Assembly (NCBI GenBank): GCA_035516795.1
Contig: DATIZX010000043.1
Coordinates: forward strand, 1-64,000
Source: DATJBF01 sp035516795
GTDB taxonomy: Bacteria; Verrucomicrobiota; Verrucomicrobiia; Palsa-1439
Direction of reading: 5' to 3'
DNA: 64,000 nt
Under the pieces are notes generated by a model. The model saw nothing but the letters and a program-made list of their open reading frames with translations, made no database searches and was not told where the DNA came from. The position numbers were made by a program, and so were the translations under genes. Positions 43,163-52,392 of this stretch are shown here, one piece after another (positions within the stretch are counted from its first letter, which is position 1; each line of letters opens with the position of its first letter).

Positions 43163-46069
43163 ATGCCGAAGTCTGTGTCAGTTTTACTCTTGTTCCTGAC
43201 CGCTGTATCGTCCCCTGCAGCTTCGTACTACACTAACCGCCTCGACGACCCGAAGGCCGTTTATTTGACGCCCGACGCTTTCCCGGTACACGCGGATGGA
43301 GTTGCTGATGACTCCCAAGCGTTGCAGCAGGCGATCAACAAGGTGCAAGAGACGGTTCACCAGGGCATCGTGTTTATCCCCGCAGGGCAATACCGGCTCG
43401 GCAAAACCGTGTACGTTTGGAGCGGGATTCGCCTGATCGGCTACGGCCAACATCGTCCAGTGTTCATCCTTGGCGAAAGCACTCCCGGTTTTCGGGAGGG
43501 TCCCGGAAAATACATGATTCACTTTTGTGGCGACCGTCCGCCGCCCGGCCAACCGATTCGCGATGCCAATCCCGGAACGTTTTACAGTGCAATGAGCAAT
43601 ATCGATATCGAGATCCGCGATGGCAACGCGGCTGCCGTAGGCGTCCGTTCCCACTTTGCTCAGCATTGTTTTCTCGCCCATATGAACTTTCGCATCGGTT
43701 CGGCTCGGGCGGGCGTCGAGGAAGTCGGCAACGAGTCCGAGGACGTGCATTTCTTTGGTGGCGAATTTGGGATCACAATGCACAAGCCTTCGCCCAGTTG
43801 GCCTTTCCTGTTGATCGATTCTTCATTTGAAGGCCAGCGCAAGGCTGCGATCGAGACCGAGGAAGGCGGACTGACAATCATTCGCAATCAATTCCGGCAT
43901 GTTCCCACTGCAATTGCCATTCGCGAAAACCGCGCCGAGGAGTTGTGGATCAAGGATTCGCGCTTCGAGGACATCTCCGGTCCGTCTTTGATCATCAGTG
44001 ATGAAAGGAACGCAAGAACGCAGATCAATTTGGAGAACGTCGTCTGTCAACGGGTGCCGTTGATTGCCGAGTTTCGGGAGACCAGCAAGACAATTTCCGG
44101 CCGGTACCCCTTCTACAAAATCAACGCGTTTACGCATGGGTTGCAGATCGCTGATTTCGGAGCATCACCGCAGGTCAGCACGGATTACCAAGTTTCCCAA
44201 CTGGGATCGGTGCCTGAATTGGTCAAATCCGATATCCCGCCGCTCCCGCCGGTCCAAACCTGGGCCAATATCCGGTCTCTCGGCGCCAAAGGAGACGGTG
44301 TCTCAGATGACACAACGGTTCTCAAAAAGGCCATCGCCACGCATCGTGCGATCTACCTGCCTTCCGGTCGCTATCGCGTGACCGACACGATCACGCTCCG
44401 TCCCGATGCCATCTTGATCGGACTCCACCCGTACGCCACGCAAATTGTATTGCCGGACTCAATGCCGGCTTTTGCCGGCGTCGGTCCGCCCAAGCCATTG
44501 CTTGAAACGCCGCGCGGCGGCGCCAACATTGTCACGGGTATCGGCTTGGACACTGGCATGAATCCCCGCGCTGCCGCGGTCAAATGGATGGCGGGCAAAG
44601 ATTCGCTGATGAATGATGTCCGCTTTCTCGGCGGACACGGAATGTACAACCCCGACGGTTCGCGAAGGAAGGTTTACAACGACAACCGCACGGGCGACCC
44701 GGATCCGAAGCGTCGCTGGGATTCACAGTATTGGAGCCTGTGGATCACCGATGGAGGCGGCGGTACGTTCAAGGACATCTGGACACCCAATACTTTCGCT
44801 CAAGCCGGCCTGTACGTTTCTGACACCGCCACGGAAGGACGTATTTACGCGATGTCCAGCGAGCACCACGTCCGTAATGAGGTGAGGCTACGCCACGTCT
44901 CGAACTGGCAAATCTATGCGCTGCAAACCGAGGAGGAGCGTGGCGAAGGGCCAAATTGCCTGCCGGTGGACATTGACCACTGCACCAACATCACGTTGGC
45001 CAATCTCTTCCTCTACCGGGTGATGAGCACCTATTCGCCCTTTCCCTATGCGGTGAACATCGCGTCATCGCGCGATCTTCGGTTCCGTAACCTACACGTG
45101 TACAGCCCGAGCAAATTCGCGTTCGACAACACGGTTTTCCATCAGCCGCACAACGCGGAAATTCGCTGTCGTGAAATTGCGGCGCTGAATGTTTCCGGAA
45201 CCCCGTCCGTCACGGCGCACGCGATGAAAGTCGAGAGGCTCATCGGCGGGTTCAACAACATTGACGGCATGGCTGTTGATGCCGAGGGAAACGTGTATTT
45301 CGTAGATGCCCGCTGGGGACGCATCTATCGATGGTCACCGGAAAATCGCGACCTCCAGGTCGCACGCCAGTTTCCTTTCGAGCCCGTCGGGCTGGCGTTC
45401 GACAGGTCCGGGAACCTCCTTGTGGTCACCCGTAACCGCGCGGTGGTCGCCTTTCATCCCGAGAGCCAAGAAGATGAAATGACGGTTCTCCGTCCTGTGA
45501 GGGCAACTCTACGGCCAGGGTTGACGGCCGTTCTCCCGGTCAGTCGCTGGCGGGATGCGCACGACTTCATCGAAGTCAACACACGGCCGCCGTCGCTGCA
45601 ATATCTCTCACCGGATGGCACAACCTTTATTCCAGTGCCCGACGAATTCGAGACCGCCCGTTCCAAGAGACCCTTCTTCCCGACGATCGATTTGCTCAGA
45701 GCTTACGCGTTTGCACCAGCGGCGACGAATCTCCCTTTCTATGTTGCCGACGAATTCGGCCAGAAGACCTGGTCTTTCAGCATCAACCCCGACGGCTCGC
45801 TGTCGAATCCGAAGCTTTTTGCCGAGGAGGGCGAGGCCGGGGTCACAACGGATGCGGCAGGCAACGTATATATAGCAGCAGGCAACATTTACGTTTATGA
45901 TCGTTCGGGAAAGCCAATTGGATTCATCGAAGTACCGGAGCGTCCGACAAGTCTTGTTTTTGGAGGCAAGGACCACCACACCCTCTTCATCGCCGCGCGC
46001 CGCTCGCTTTATGGAATCCATATGGGACCCAAGGACGTTAAATCCTGTTTTTTTGATGCGAAACATTGA
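43163..46069 (+). CDS. GH55-like twin beta-helix fused to an SMP-30/NHL-type beta-propeller, 968 aa
   Basis: A signal peptide (SVLLLFLTAVSSPAAS) precedes two pectate-lyase-3-type beta-helix segments. The first has FPVHADGVADDSQALQQAIN (near 40-60); the second has IRSLGAKGDGVSDDTTVLKK (near 370). This paired arrangement is characteristic of GH55 exo-beta-1,3-glucanases. From about residue 690 a six-bladed propeller-like part follows: FNNIDGMAVDAEGNVYFVD, VGLAFDRSGNLLVVTRN and AGVTTDAAGNVYIAAGNIYV, a gluconolactonase/SMP-30-like pattern. GH55 activity on laminarin fits the locus. The propeller could be a lactonase or a binding unit. No clear ribosome binding site is visible. Confidence 0.75.
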   Translation: MPKSVSVLLLFLTAVSSPAASYYTNRLDDPKAVYLTPDAFPVHADGVADDSQALQQAINKVQETVHQGIVFIPAGQYRLGKTVYVWSGIRLIGYGQHRPVFILGESTPGFREGPGKYMIHFCGDRPPPGQPIRDANPGTFYSAMSNIDIEIRDGNAAAVGVRSHFAQHCFLAHMNFRIGSARAGVEEVGNESEDVHFFGGEFGITMHKPSPSWPFLLIDSSFEGQRKAAIETEEGGLTIIRNQFRHVPTAIAIRENRAEELWIKDSRFEDISGPSLIISDERNARTQINLENVVCQRVPLIAEFRETSKTISGRYPFYKINAFTHGLQIADFGASPQVSTDYQVSQLGSVPELVKSDIPPLPPVQTWANIRSLGAKGDGVSDDTTVLKKAIATHRAIYLPSGRYRVTDTITLRPDAILIGLHPYATQIVLPDSMPAFAGVGPPKPLLETPRGGANIVTGIGLDTGMNPRAAAVKWMAGKDSLMNDVRFLGGHGMYNPDGSRRKVYNDNRTGDPDPKRRWDSQYWSLWITDGGGGTFKDIWTPNTFAQAGLYVSDTATEGRIYAMSSEHHVRNEVRLRHVSNWQIYALQTEEERGEGPNCLPVDIDHCTNITLANLFLYRVMSTYSPFPYAVNIASSRDLRFRNLHVYSPSKFAFDNTVFHQPHNAEIRCREIAALNVSGTPSVTAHAMKVERLIGGFNNIDGMAVDAEGNVYFVDARWGRIYRWSPENRDLQVARQFPFEPVGLAFDRSGNLLVVTRNRAVVAFHPESQEDEMTVLRPVRATLRPGLTAVLPVSRWRDAHDFIEVNTRPPSLQYLSPDGTTFIPVPDEFETARSKRPFFPTIDLLRAYAFAPAATNLPFYVADEFGQKTWSFSINPDGSLSNPKLFAEEGEAGVTTDAAGNVYIAAGNIYVYDRSGKPIGFIEVPERPTSLVFGGKDHHTLFIAARRSLYGIHMGPKDVKSCFFDAKH

Positions 46070-46099
46070 ATAAGCTTGCTTTCTGCGCGAAAATGTCGA

Positions 46100-46113
46100 T
46101 ACAATCGCTTGCA
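46100..46113. promoter_or_regulatory. LacI-family operator-like site (site 8)
   Basis: TACAATCGCTTGCA matches the palindrome except for one base in the left arm (TACAA in place of TGCAA). It lies 28 bases upstream of the ATG at 46141, close to where the promoter of this GH16 gene should be. Confidence 0.45.
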
Positions 46114-46140
46114 TAGCGCGAAATGGGCGCATTTACAGTC

Positions 46141-48348
46141 ATGTCTACTCGGGTATTGCAAACGTTCTCATCCATCACTATCAGCGCACTGCTGGCGTTG
46201 AGCCTAATCATTTCATCTCGTGCGGCTTACGGCGACTGGACCAATGTGTGGAGCGACGAATTTGATGGCACGAGCATAGATACGTCGAAATGGACGTTTG
46301 ATACTGGCACCGGCTGTCCGAGCCTTTGCGGCTGGGGTAACAGCGAACTCGAGTATTACACGAGCCGCACCAACAATGTGTATGTCGCCGACGGCATGCT
46401 CCATATCATTGCTCGCCAAGAAAGCTATATGGGATCCTCATACACCTCGGCACGGCTAAAGACACAGGGCCTATTCGCCAAGAAATATGGTCGGTTCGAG
46501 TTCCGCGCCAGACTCCCCCATGGCCAAGGATACTGGCCCGCTCTCTGGATGATGCCTCGCGATTCCGTTTACGGTGGCTGGGCTGCTTCCGGCGAAATCG
46601 ACATCATGGAAAACAAAGGCAGTAGTTATAACATTATCGGAGGCACGGACATTTTCGGTGGGCAGTACCCAGACCAGCAGTATGATTCTACGAGTTACAC
46701 GGTGCCGACTGCGGTCACTAATTTCCATGTTTACGCTTTCGAATGGACCACAAACTCTTTGAAATGGTACGTGGACGATTTTCTGTATAAGACCGCCACC
46801 AATTGGTGGAGCTCAGGCGGCAGTTATCCCGCACCTTTCGATCAGTATTTTTACATCCTCATGAATCTTGCGGTTGGTGGAAATTACGGCGGTGATCCGG
46901 ACGGTACTACCGTTTTCCCCGGCGAGATGGATGTCGATTACGTTCGTGTCTATGATTACGTAGAGGCCACAAACCCGCCCTCAACTCCCACGGGACTGAC
47001 GGCAACAGTTGGCGGAACGCAGATCACGCTCAATTGGAGCAACTCGACCACTGCAACGAGTTACAATGTTAAGCGCGCGACGGTCAGTGGCGGGCCGTAC
47101 ACCACTATCGCCAATCCCAGCGCGAACAGTTACACCGATACCAATGTCCTCAACTGCACGACCTATTACTACGTCGTCTCGGCCACGAACTCGCTCGGTG
47201 AAAGTACGAATTCTGTCGAAGTATCTGCCGCGCTCGGCGGGTACTCCCTGGCAGTCAACTCCGGCGGCAGTGCCGCCAGTCCTTTTGTGGCCGATGCGTA
47301 CGTATCGGGCGGAACTGTGGCTGCGCCGACAGGATCGGCTATTGACACCACTGGTGTGACCAATCCCGCACCTCAAGCCGTCTATCAAACCGAGCGTTAC
47401 GGCACTTTTACGTACGCTTTCGGCGGCCTGACGACCGGCACCGCTTACAAAGTGCGGCTGCATGAGGCCGAGTTTTACTGGAACGCGGCCAATAAACGTA
47501 CATTCAATGTCACGATCAATGGCACCCAGGTCCTGACAAACTACGATATCTTCGTGGCAGCCGGCGGACAGTACAAGGCGATCGTTCCGGAGTTCATGAC
47601 AACGCCTAATAGTAGTGGTCAGATCGTCGTTCAGTTTACTGTGGGCAGCGTAGACGAGCCAAAATCCAGCGGCATCGAAATCATCCTGCCCACTCCCTCG
47701 GCACCGACCGGACTGACAGCGAGTGGTGGAGTTGAGCAAGTGGCCTTGGCTTGGAACGCAGTGCCGGGTGCCAACGGCTACGGCATCTACCGATCAATGG
47801 TCAGTGGCGGCCCCTACGTGACAGTGACGAACGGCGCGACCGGTACCACTTATACCGATACCGGCTTGGCAGACGGAACGCTGTATTATTACGTGGTGAC
47901 GACCACCCAAGGTTCTTGCCAAAGCACGAATTCCGTCGAGGTCAGCGCAACAACGACGGCGCAACTGACGCCGTTCCAGCAATGGCAAATGAATTATTTC
48001 AACTGTACCAACTGCCCACAAGCTGACGCCAATGCGGATCCGGACGGCGATGGTCAGAATAACATGCTGGAGTTTCTTGCCGGCACCGATCCGACCGACA
48101 GCACCTCTTCGTTGCGTATCGTCTCGATTGAACCCGAAGGCAACGATATCCGCGTTACCTGGACGATGGGCAGCGGCAGGACCAATGCGTTGCAGGCAGC
48201 GGCGGGCGACGGAGGCGGGGATTACGTTACAAACTTCACGGACATCTTTACCGTTACCAACACGGTCGGCACGGTGACCAATTATCTCGACACCAACGCA
48301 GCCACCAATGCACCGGCCCGCTACTACCGCGTGCGCATTGTGCCGTGA
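46141..48348 (+). CDS. GH16 beta-glucanase with FN3 and malectin-like modules, 735 aa
   Basis: The signal peptide SITISALLALSLIISSRAAYG leads straight into the GH16 domain (about 25-275), NVWSDEFDGTSIDTSKWTFD, with catalytic E152-I-D154-I-M-E157. An FN3 domain (280-375) follows. Next comes a malectin-like domain (about 378-525; VYQTERYGTFTYAF, LHEAEFYWNAANKRTFNVTI), known in other proteins to bind glucose oligomers. A second FN3, a short TSP3-type calcium segment (DANADPDGDGQNNMLEFL) and a C-terminal beta domain complete the protein. I chose the ATG at 46141 because it starts the signal peptide cleanly; an ATG at 46123 adds six residues. It probably cleaves beta-1,3-glucan outside the cell. 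Confidence 0.92.
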   Translation: MSTRVLQTFSSITISALLALSLIISSRAAYGDWTNVWSDEFDGTSIDTSKWTFDTGTGCPSLCGWGNSELEYYTSRTNNVYVADGMLHIIARQESYMGSSYTSARLKTQGLFAKKYGRFEFRARLPHGQGYWPALWMMPRDSVYGGWAASGEIDIMENKGSSYNIIGGTDIFGGQYPDQQYDSTSYTVPTAVTNFHVYAFEWTTNSLKWYVDDFLYKTATNWWSSGGSYPAPFDQYFYILMNLAVGGNYGGDPDGTTVFPGEMDVDYVRVYDYVEATNPPSTPTGLTATVGGTQITLNWSNSTTATSYNVKRATVSGGPYTTIANPSANSYTDTNVLNCTTYYYVVSATNSLGESTNSVEVSAALGGYSLAVNSGGSAASPFVADAYVSGGTVAAPTGSAIDTTGVTNPAPQAVYQTERYGTFTYAFGGLTTGTAYKVRLHEAEFYWNAANKRTFNVTINGTQVLTNYDIFVAAGGQYKAIVPEFMTTPNSSGQIVVQFTVGSVDEPKSSGIEIILPTPSAPTGLTASGGVEQVALAWNAVPGANGYGIYRSMVSGGPYVTVTNGATGTTYTDTGLADGTLYYYVVTTTQGSCQSTNSVEVSATTTAQLTPFQQWQMNYFNCTNCPQADANADPDGDGQNNMLEFLAGTDPTDSTSSLRIVSIEPEGNDIRVTWTMGSGRTNALQAAAGDGGGDYVTNFTDIFTVTNTVGTVTNYLDTNAATNAPARYYRVRIVP

Positions 48349-48421
48349 CGATGTTGGTTGCACGGCGCAAGACAACTTCGTCCATTTGTCGTCGGAATTT
48401 GCGGCTCGGTGTAACTGCCAG

Positions 48422-49605
48422 TCAGAACTCCCGGTCAAAACGTTCGTTCGGTTTTGCGGGCTGCCAATAGATGACGGCGCTCGGGTCTCTTTTGAGTTTG
48501 AGTAGGTCCACCCCAATGAGCCGCATGATTAACGCAAGTGGCGTCAAGACGCAGTGAAAAAACAACCCCAGCAGAACCACACTCACGACATGGCCGACTC
48601 CGGAACTCGGGCCATCCCCGCGCGGTAGAAGCACCGGAACCACCGTGGACGGATCAGGCAAGCGAGCAGTAACAAGCCCAACACGATAAGCACTAGGATT
48701 AACAGCGGCGGTGAGATGATTTGCCGCTTCCAAAGCGCGGCGGTGGCTGCAGCCAAGAGCACTGCCACTGACGCTGTGAATTTCTGCCACTCCCGAGGAT
48801 TTTCCTTCAGTTTCAGTCGCCTGTCTTGGTCCGGAGTCAGCGGAGCGTTCCGTTCGAGTTTCTTCAATGGCCGGACCGTACGCTCCAGGATGAAATTGCC
48901 AATGACCAGGTAGTCCATCCCGGTGTTGACGAAGCAGCGATAGGCGTCGTCTGGCGTGCAAACCACAGGCGCGCCATGCACATTGAAGGAGGTGTTCACC
49001 AGCACGCCACAGCCGTGTAGCGGGTCTCAACTGCGCCGTCCGGTTGCCGGGGTGGGCCGCCAAAAAAGCCGATGGAATCTTGCGTTGGTCATCCGTACCC
49101 CGCGCAGGAAATCAAAACAATCCAGATCCAACCCAAACGAGCCATCGGGTTTCAAATCCATGAGGTGCTCGTAGATCGTCTGCACATATTTCGGCTCGCC
49201 ATATGGCGCGAGGCCCATCAGCTTGTACTCGCCGGAATTGACGCGGAACCCACAGTACGCAGTGAACGCCGAATAGAGCAGGCCGAGAGAGTGCGGGAAG
49301 CGCAACTCCTTGAGCGTTTCCAGACGATGGCCGACCCCTGGCCGATGGTTGTCGTGGCGTACTCCTCTACTCCATCCACCGTCACAATGGCCGCTTCGTC
49401 GAACGGCGATGGATAAAAGGCACTGGCGGCATGAGCCTAATGATGTTGCGTGAAGAGCATCTCGCAGCGGTTGCTCAGGCCGGGGAGTCCTTCACGGATC
49501 GTTTTGCGCAGATTCAGTTTCTCATTCAACCATGCGGACATCGCCTGGAGGAACGTTTGGAAACCCAAGGGTGCAACTGTAAGACAGGTATTCGAGGAAC
49601 TCGCC
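48422..49605 (-). pseudogene. Decayed carbamoyltransferase (NodU/CmcH-type) with SxtJ-like tail
   Basis: The minus strand contains ordered pieces of a carbamoyltransferase in different frames. FLQAMSAWLNEKLNL is followed by LFTQHH, then a TAG where homologues have Glu, then AHAASAFYPSPFDEAAIVTVDGVEEY in the same frame. A frameshift follows near 49335, then LRFPHSLGLLYSAFTAYCG and YKLMGLAPYGEPKY. After a gap equivalent to roughly 200 residues comes MLVNTSFNVHGAPVVCTPDD. The tail is SxtJ-like (EWQKFTASVAVLLAAATAAL, then LLACLIRPRWFRCFYRAGM), with another frameshift before LIGVDLLKLKRDPSAV. With a stop, two frameshifts and a deletion it is not functional. Confidence 0.85.
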
Positions 49606-49614
49606 TGGTCTCCG

Positions 49615-50508
49615 TTAAAGACGGACCACGAAGTCGTGTCCGTTCAAATCCAACGTCACCTGATCGCGGTCGATTTTCTTTACAGTCGCGCCGTCGACAT
49701 AGTTCTTCTCGACTACGACCTTGCCGTTGATCACCGCGAGTAAATCACCGTCGGGCAGGTTCATAATGCCGGTCAGCTTGAACGGCTGATCGCTCGGGCT
49801 TGACGCACCAGAAGAAGTGCTAATCATGAAGTCGATGACTTTTGGGCTTACACCGCTTTCTTTCATGTCGATGATTTCAACGGCTGTCAAGTGATACACC
49901 ACATGGGAATTGCGGATTTGGTCAATGATGACTTTATCACTCAGCCCAACCTTGGCCAGCGCCTTCACTTCCGCTACTCCCAACGATTGACTTTGGGGGC
50001 TATACTGTGTCGTAAACTGTTGTTGACGCATTGACGCTGCTTGAGGAATATCGTGATCCGCTGCCACCGCCGGAACCGAATGATCAACAGCCACCAACTG
50101 TGAGTTTTGCGCCTCTGGAGCGGGCAATGGTGAAGCGTAGATTACCGCCGGCGGTGAACTGTAGACGGTGGGTGAACTGTAGACGACAGTGGGTGTATCG
50201 TACACGGGCGGCGGTGGATAGTCGCAGTAATCGTAGCTTGGTGGAAGCGAGTACACGTAAGCGAAGGAGAAGTCCGAACGATACCAACGGCCAAATCGCC
50301 CGTACTGATGGTAGTTCCTTGCGAAATATCCGCTCCGGAATCCATTCAAGAACCTACCAGAATATCCACCGCGGTATCCGCCAGCACGTCCGCCCAACGA
50401 GAAAACTGCTCCTGATCCACGGGCGTTATGGGCCAACGCTGTTAAGCCCGAGAAGCTGACGACAATAGCGAGGGCAACCGCACTGAGAAGGTTGGCGGGA
50501 CGTTTCAT
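49615..50508 (-). CDS. Exported protein with proline/tyrosine-rich middle, 297 aa
   Basis: A signal peptide (SAVALAIVVSFSGLTALA) is followed by a Gly/Arg/Tyr-rich stretch (GGRAGGYRGGYSGRFLNGF), a Pro/Tyr/Ser-rich linker with VYSSP-like repeats, a helical segment (VGLSDKVIIDQIRNSHVVYHL, then VSPKVIDFMI) and a C-terminal strand domain (VVEKNYVDGATVKKIDRDQ, VTLDLNGHDFVVRL). The last part resembles small periplasmic domains of secretion or pilus biogenesis proteins, without proof. A TTGGAG site lies 7 bases before the ATG at 50508. It sits just downstream of nothing conserved and next to a decayed gene. The function is unknown. Confidence 0.7.
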   Translation of the reverse strand: MKRPANLLSAVALAIVVSFSGLTALAHNARGSGAVFSLGGRAGGYRGGYSGRFLNGFRSGYFARNYHQYGRFGRWYRSDFSFAYVYSLPPSYDYCDYPPPPVYDTPTVVYSSPTVYSSPPAVIYASPLPAPEAQNSQLVAVDHSVPAVAADHDIPQAASMRQQQFTTQYSPQSQSLGVAEVKALAKVGLSDKVIIDQIRNSHVVYHLTAVEIIDMKESGVSPKVIDFMISTSSGASSPSDQPFKLTGIMNLPDGDLLAVINGKVVVEKNYVDGATVKKIDRDQVTLDLNGHDFVVRL

Positions 50509-51057
50509 GGCACACTCCAATCTGCTGCCAAAAACAGACTACGCCTAACAGCGAATAATGCAAGCCGATGTCAGCCACTCCTATCATGAATCGCATTTTG
50601 GCGAGCGCAATATTCCGACTCCAGAACTCAGGACAAGAGCCGAGTGCCAATGCTACCTGCTCGGAATTGTGCGGGGGGAACGTGGACAACTCCGGTCTTC
50701 ACCGCGAGCACTTTCTCTTGACTGTAATCTTTTCCCGGACTCGCCGGATTCATTTCGCGCAGCCGGACTTGCGGACCTTGGCTTTGTATGGCAGGGACTT
50801 CTCGGCCGCGAATGTCGTATCGCCGATGAGCACCATGACCGGCAGTGCGACCTTCTCGCCGCCCTTGGCAGTCGCGGTGTTCCTCAGACCGTAGGCCGCC
50901 CACGGCGGCGCCCAAGAACCCGCGCTTCGAATTGCATGTGGTTCTGATAGTTGACGGTTGGAGGCGCGAGCTGAATCCGAGGCCGAGATGGTTTTGCTCT
51001 TGCTTTCCGGCAAGTGTGAATCTGTAATCAGCACGTTACTTGTACGGAGGCTTCATC
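50509..51057. other. 549-base stretch without a supported gene
   Basis: A minus-strand frame ending at 50750 contains a protein-like segment (PPWAAYGLRNTATAKGGEKV, then LIGDTTFAAEKSLPYKAKV). It has no good start and may be a gene remnant. The final bases hold CGGAGG, the ribosome binding site of the small lipoprotein gene. Confidence 0.35.
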
Positions 51058-51210
51058 ATGAAACACATGTTCACGGGTCTTGCGATTCTGCTGGCGGCGT
51101 TGTTCTTGGGATCAGGCTGCGCCACGTCTACCCCTGGCGCCGGTAAAGAAAAGGCGACAGTCTCACCTCCGGGCGAGGTTGTTTCGCCAGCGGTTGCCGC
51201 TCCTCGGTAG
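51058..51210 (+). CDS. Small lipoprotein, 50 aa
   Basis: MKHMFTGLAILLAALFLGSG is followed by Cys, giving a type II signal peptide with the cysteine at residue 21. The mature part is only 30 residues, rich in Pro, Ala and Val, ending VVSPAVAAPR. A CGGAGG ribosome binding site lies 8 bases before the ATG. The build is that of entericidin-like or spacer lipoproteins anchored in the envelope. No specific role can be given. It lies 52 bases upstream of the aquaporin gene on the same strand. Confidence 0.7.
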   Translation: MKHMFTGLAILLAALFLGSGCATSTPGAGKEKATVSPPGEVVSPAVAAPR

Positions 51211-51262
51211 AAGATTCAACCCTGTCGTCAATTGAATAATACGAATCTGGTTTGTGATACTG

Positions 51263-52060
51263 ATGCGAATGCCGCGGGCAATATTCCTATCGGAGTTGAT
51301 CGGCACGGCATTGTTGGTTGGCATCGGATTGTCGTTTGTGATCTTGGATTTCGGCGCGGGTAGCCCGGTCCCGCAGTGGCTGCCGAACGCGGGGTTCCGC
51401 CGCGTGTTGACCGGGTTTCTATTTGGAATGACCGGCGCCATGATCACAATCTCGCCGGTCGGCAAACATAGCGGAGCGCACCTCAATCCCGTCGTGACGC
51501 TAGCATTCTGGTTAATCAAAAAACTACCGGACGGCTGCGCCACTGGCTATGTGGCCGCGCAGTTGATCGGGGCCGTCATCGGAGCCGTGCCACTGCTCGC
51601 GTGGGGGGCGATGGGACGGAGCGTGGAGTTTGGCGCGACCGTCCCGACCGGGTTAGTGATGGGCCTTGCCGGTGAAATGCTGGCGACGTTCGCGATGGTG
51701 GGGTTGCTGTTTTATTTTCTGCGGCGGCCGCGGTTGCGAGCGTTCACGCCGGCGTTGTTCCCACTGTTGTACGCGGTCATGGTCTGGGCGGAGGGACCGA
51801 TCTCGGGGACGAGCACCAACCCCGCCCGCAGTTTCGGACCATCGTTGGTCGCCGGTAACTGGCACGGTTGGTGGATTTACTGGGTTGGTCCTGTGCTCGG
51901 TGCCGTGCTGGCAGTAACCTTGTACCAGCAGACGTGGTTGAAGGGTTTGGAGATCAAAGTCGCGAAACTGTACCACTTCGAACAGGACCCGCACGGCGTG
52001 TTCCGAATGGGACGCCCCAAGCACGGACACCGGCCGACTCCTCCTGGAGGCCGCCCATGA
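51263..52060 (+). CDS. Aquaporin / MIP-family channel, 265 aa
   Basis: Six membrane helices with two half-helix loops. The first pore motif is SGAHLNPVV (NPV in place of NPA) and the second is the standard GTSTNPARSFGP. The arginine after the second NPA, part of the selectivity filter, is present. MIP channels pass water or small neutral solutes across the inner membrane. The C-terminal tail (from LKGLEIKVAKLYHFEQD) is long and basic for the family. Possible starts are the GTG at 51254, ATG at 51263 and ATG at 51269; none has a strong ribosome binding site. Confidence 0.88.
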   Translation: MRMPRAIFLSELIGTALLVGIGLSFVILDFGAGSPVPQWLPNAGFRRVLTGFLFGMTGAMITISPVGKHSGAHLNPVVTLAFWLIKKLPDGCATGYVAAQLIGAVIGAVPLLAWGAMGRSVEFGATVPTGLVMGLAGEMLATFAMVGLLFYFLRRPRLRAFTPALFPLLYAVMVWAEGPISGTSTNPARSFGPSLVAGNWHGWWIYWVGPVLGAVLAVTLYQQTWLKGLEIKVAKLYHFEQDPHGVFRMGRPKHGHRPTPPGGRP

Positions 52061-52392
52061 ACGTGCGAGCGTTATTTTCTCCCGCAAACTGAACGGCGAG
52101 AAGCTGTATTCGCAGGGTGGCAACAATGCCAAGCCGCGGGCAATAAATTCGCTGCTGTGACGAATCCCAAGCCGCCGCGTACGGGCGCCGACCCATGGTT
52201 CTCTAAGCCTTTCTCCTAAAGGTTTCTAGGAATGCCACCGATTGCGCGCCGCCGCGCAATATGGTACCAACTCACGTTCCCGGGTATCGGTGCTGGTTTG
52301 AAGAATCCGCTCGTCGGAATTTATGGGTCGAATGGATGCTGCGGCCTTCCTCGGAGGCTGAGCGCAATCCGCGTATCTGACGGCAATCGGTT
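52061..52392. other. Intergenic region with a GC-rich inverted repeat
   Basis: This gap separates the aquaporin gene from the signalling cassette. It holds a perfect 8-bp inverted repeat ATTGCGCG-CCGC-CGCGCAAT at 52241-52260, which may be a terminator stem without a T-run or a protein-binding site. No gene is visible. Confidence 0.45.
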
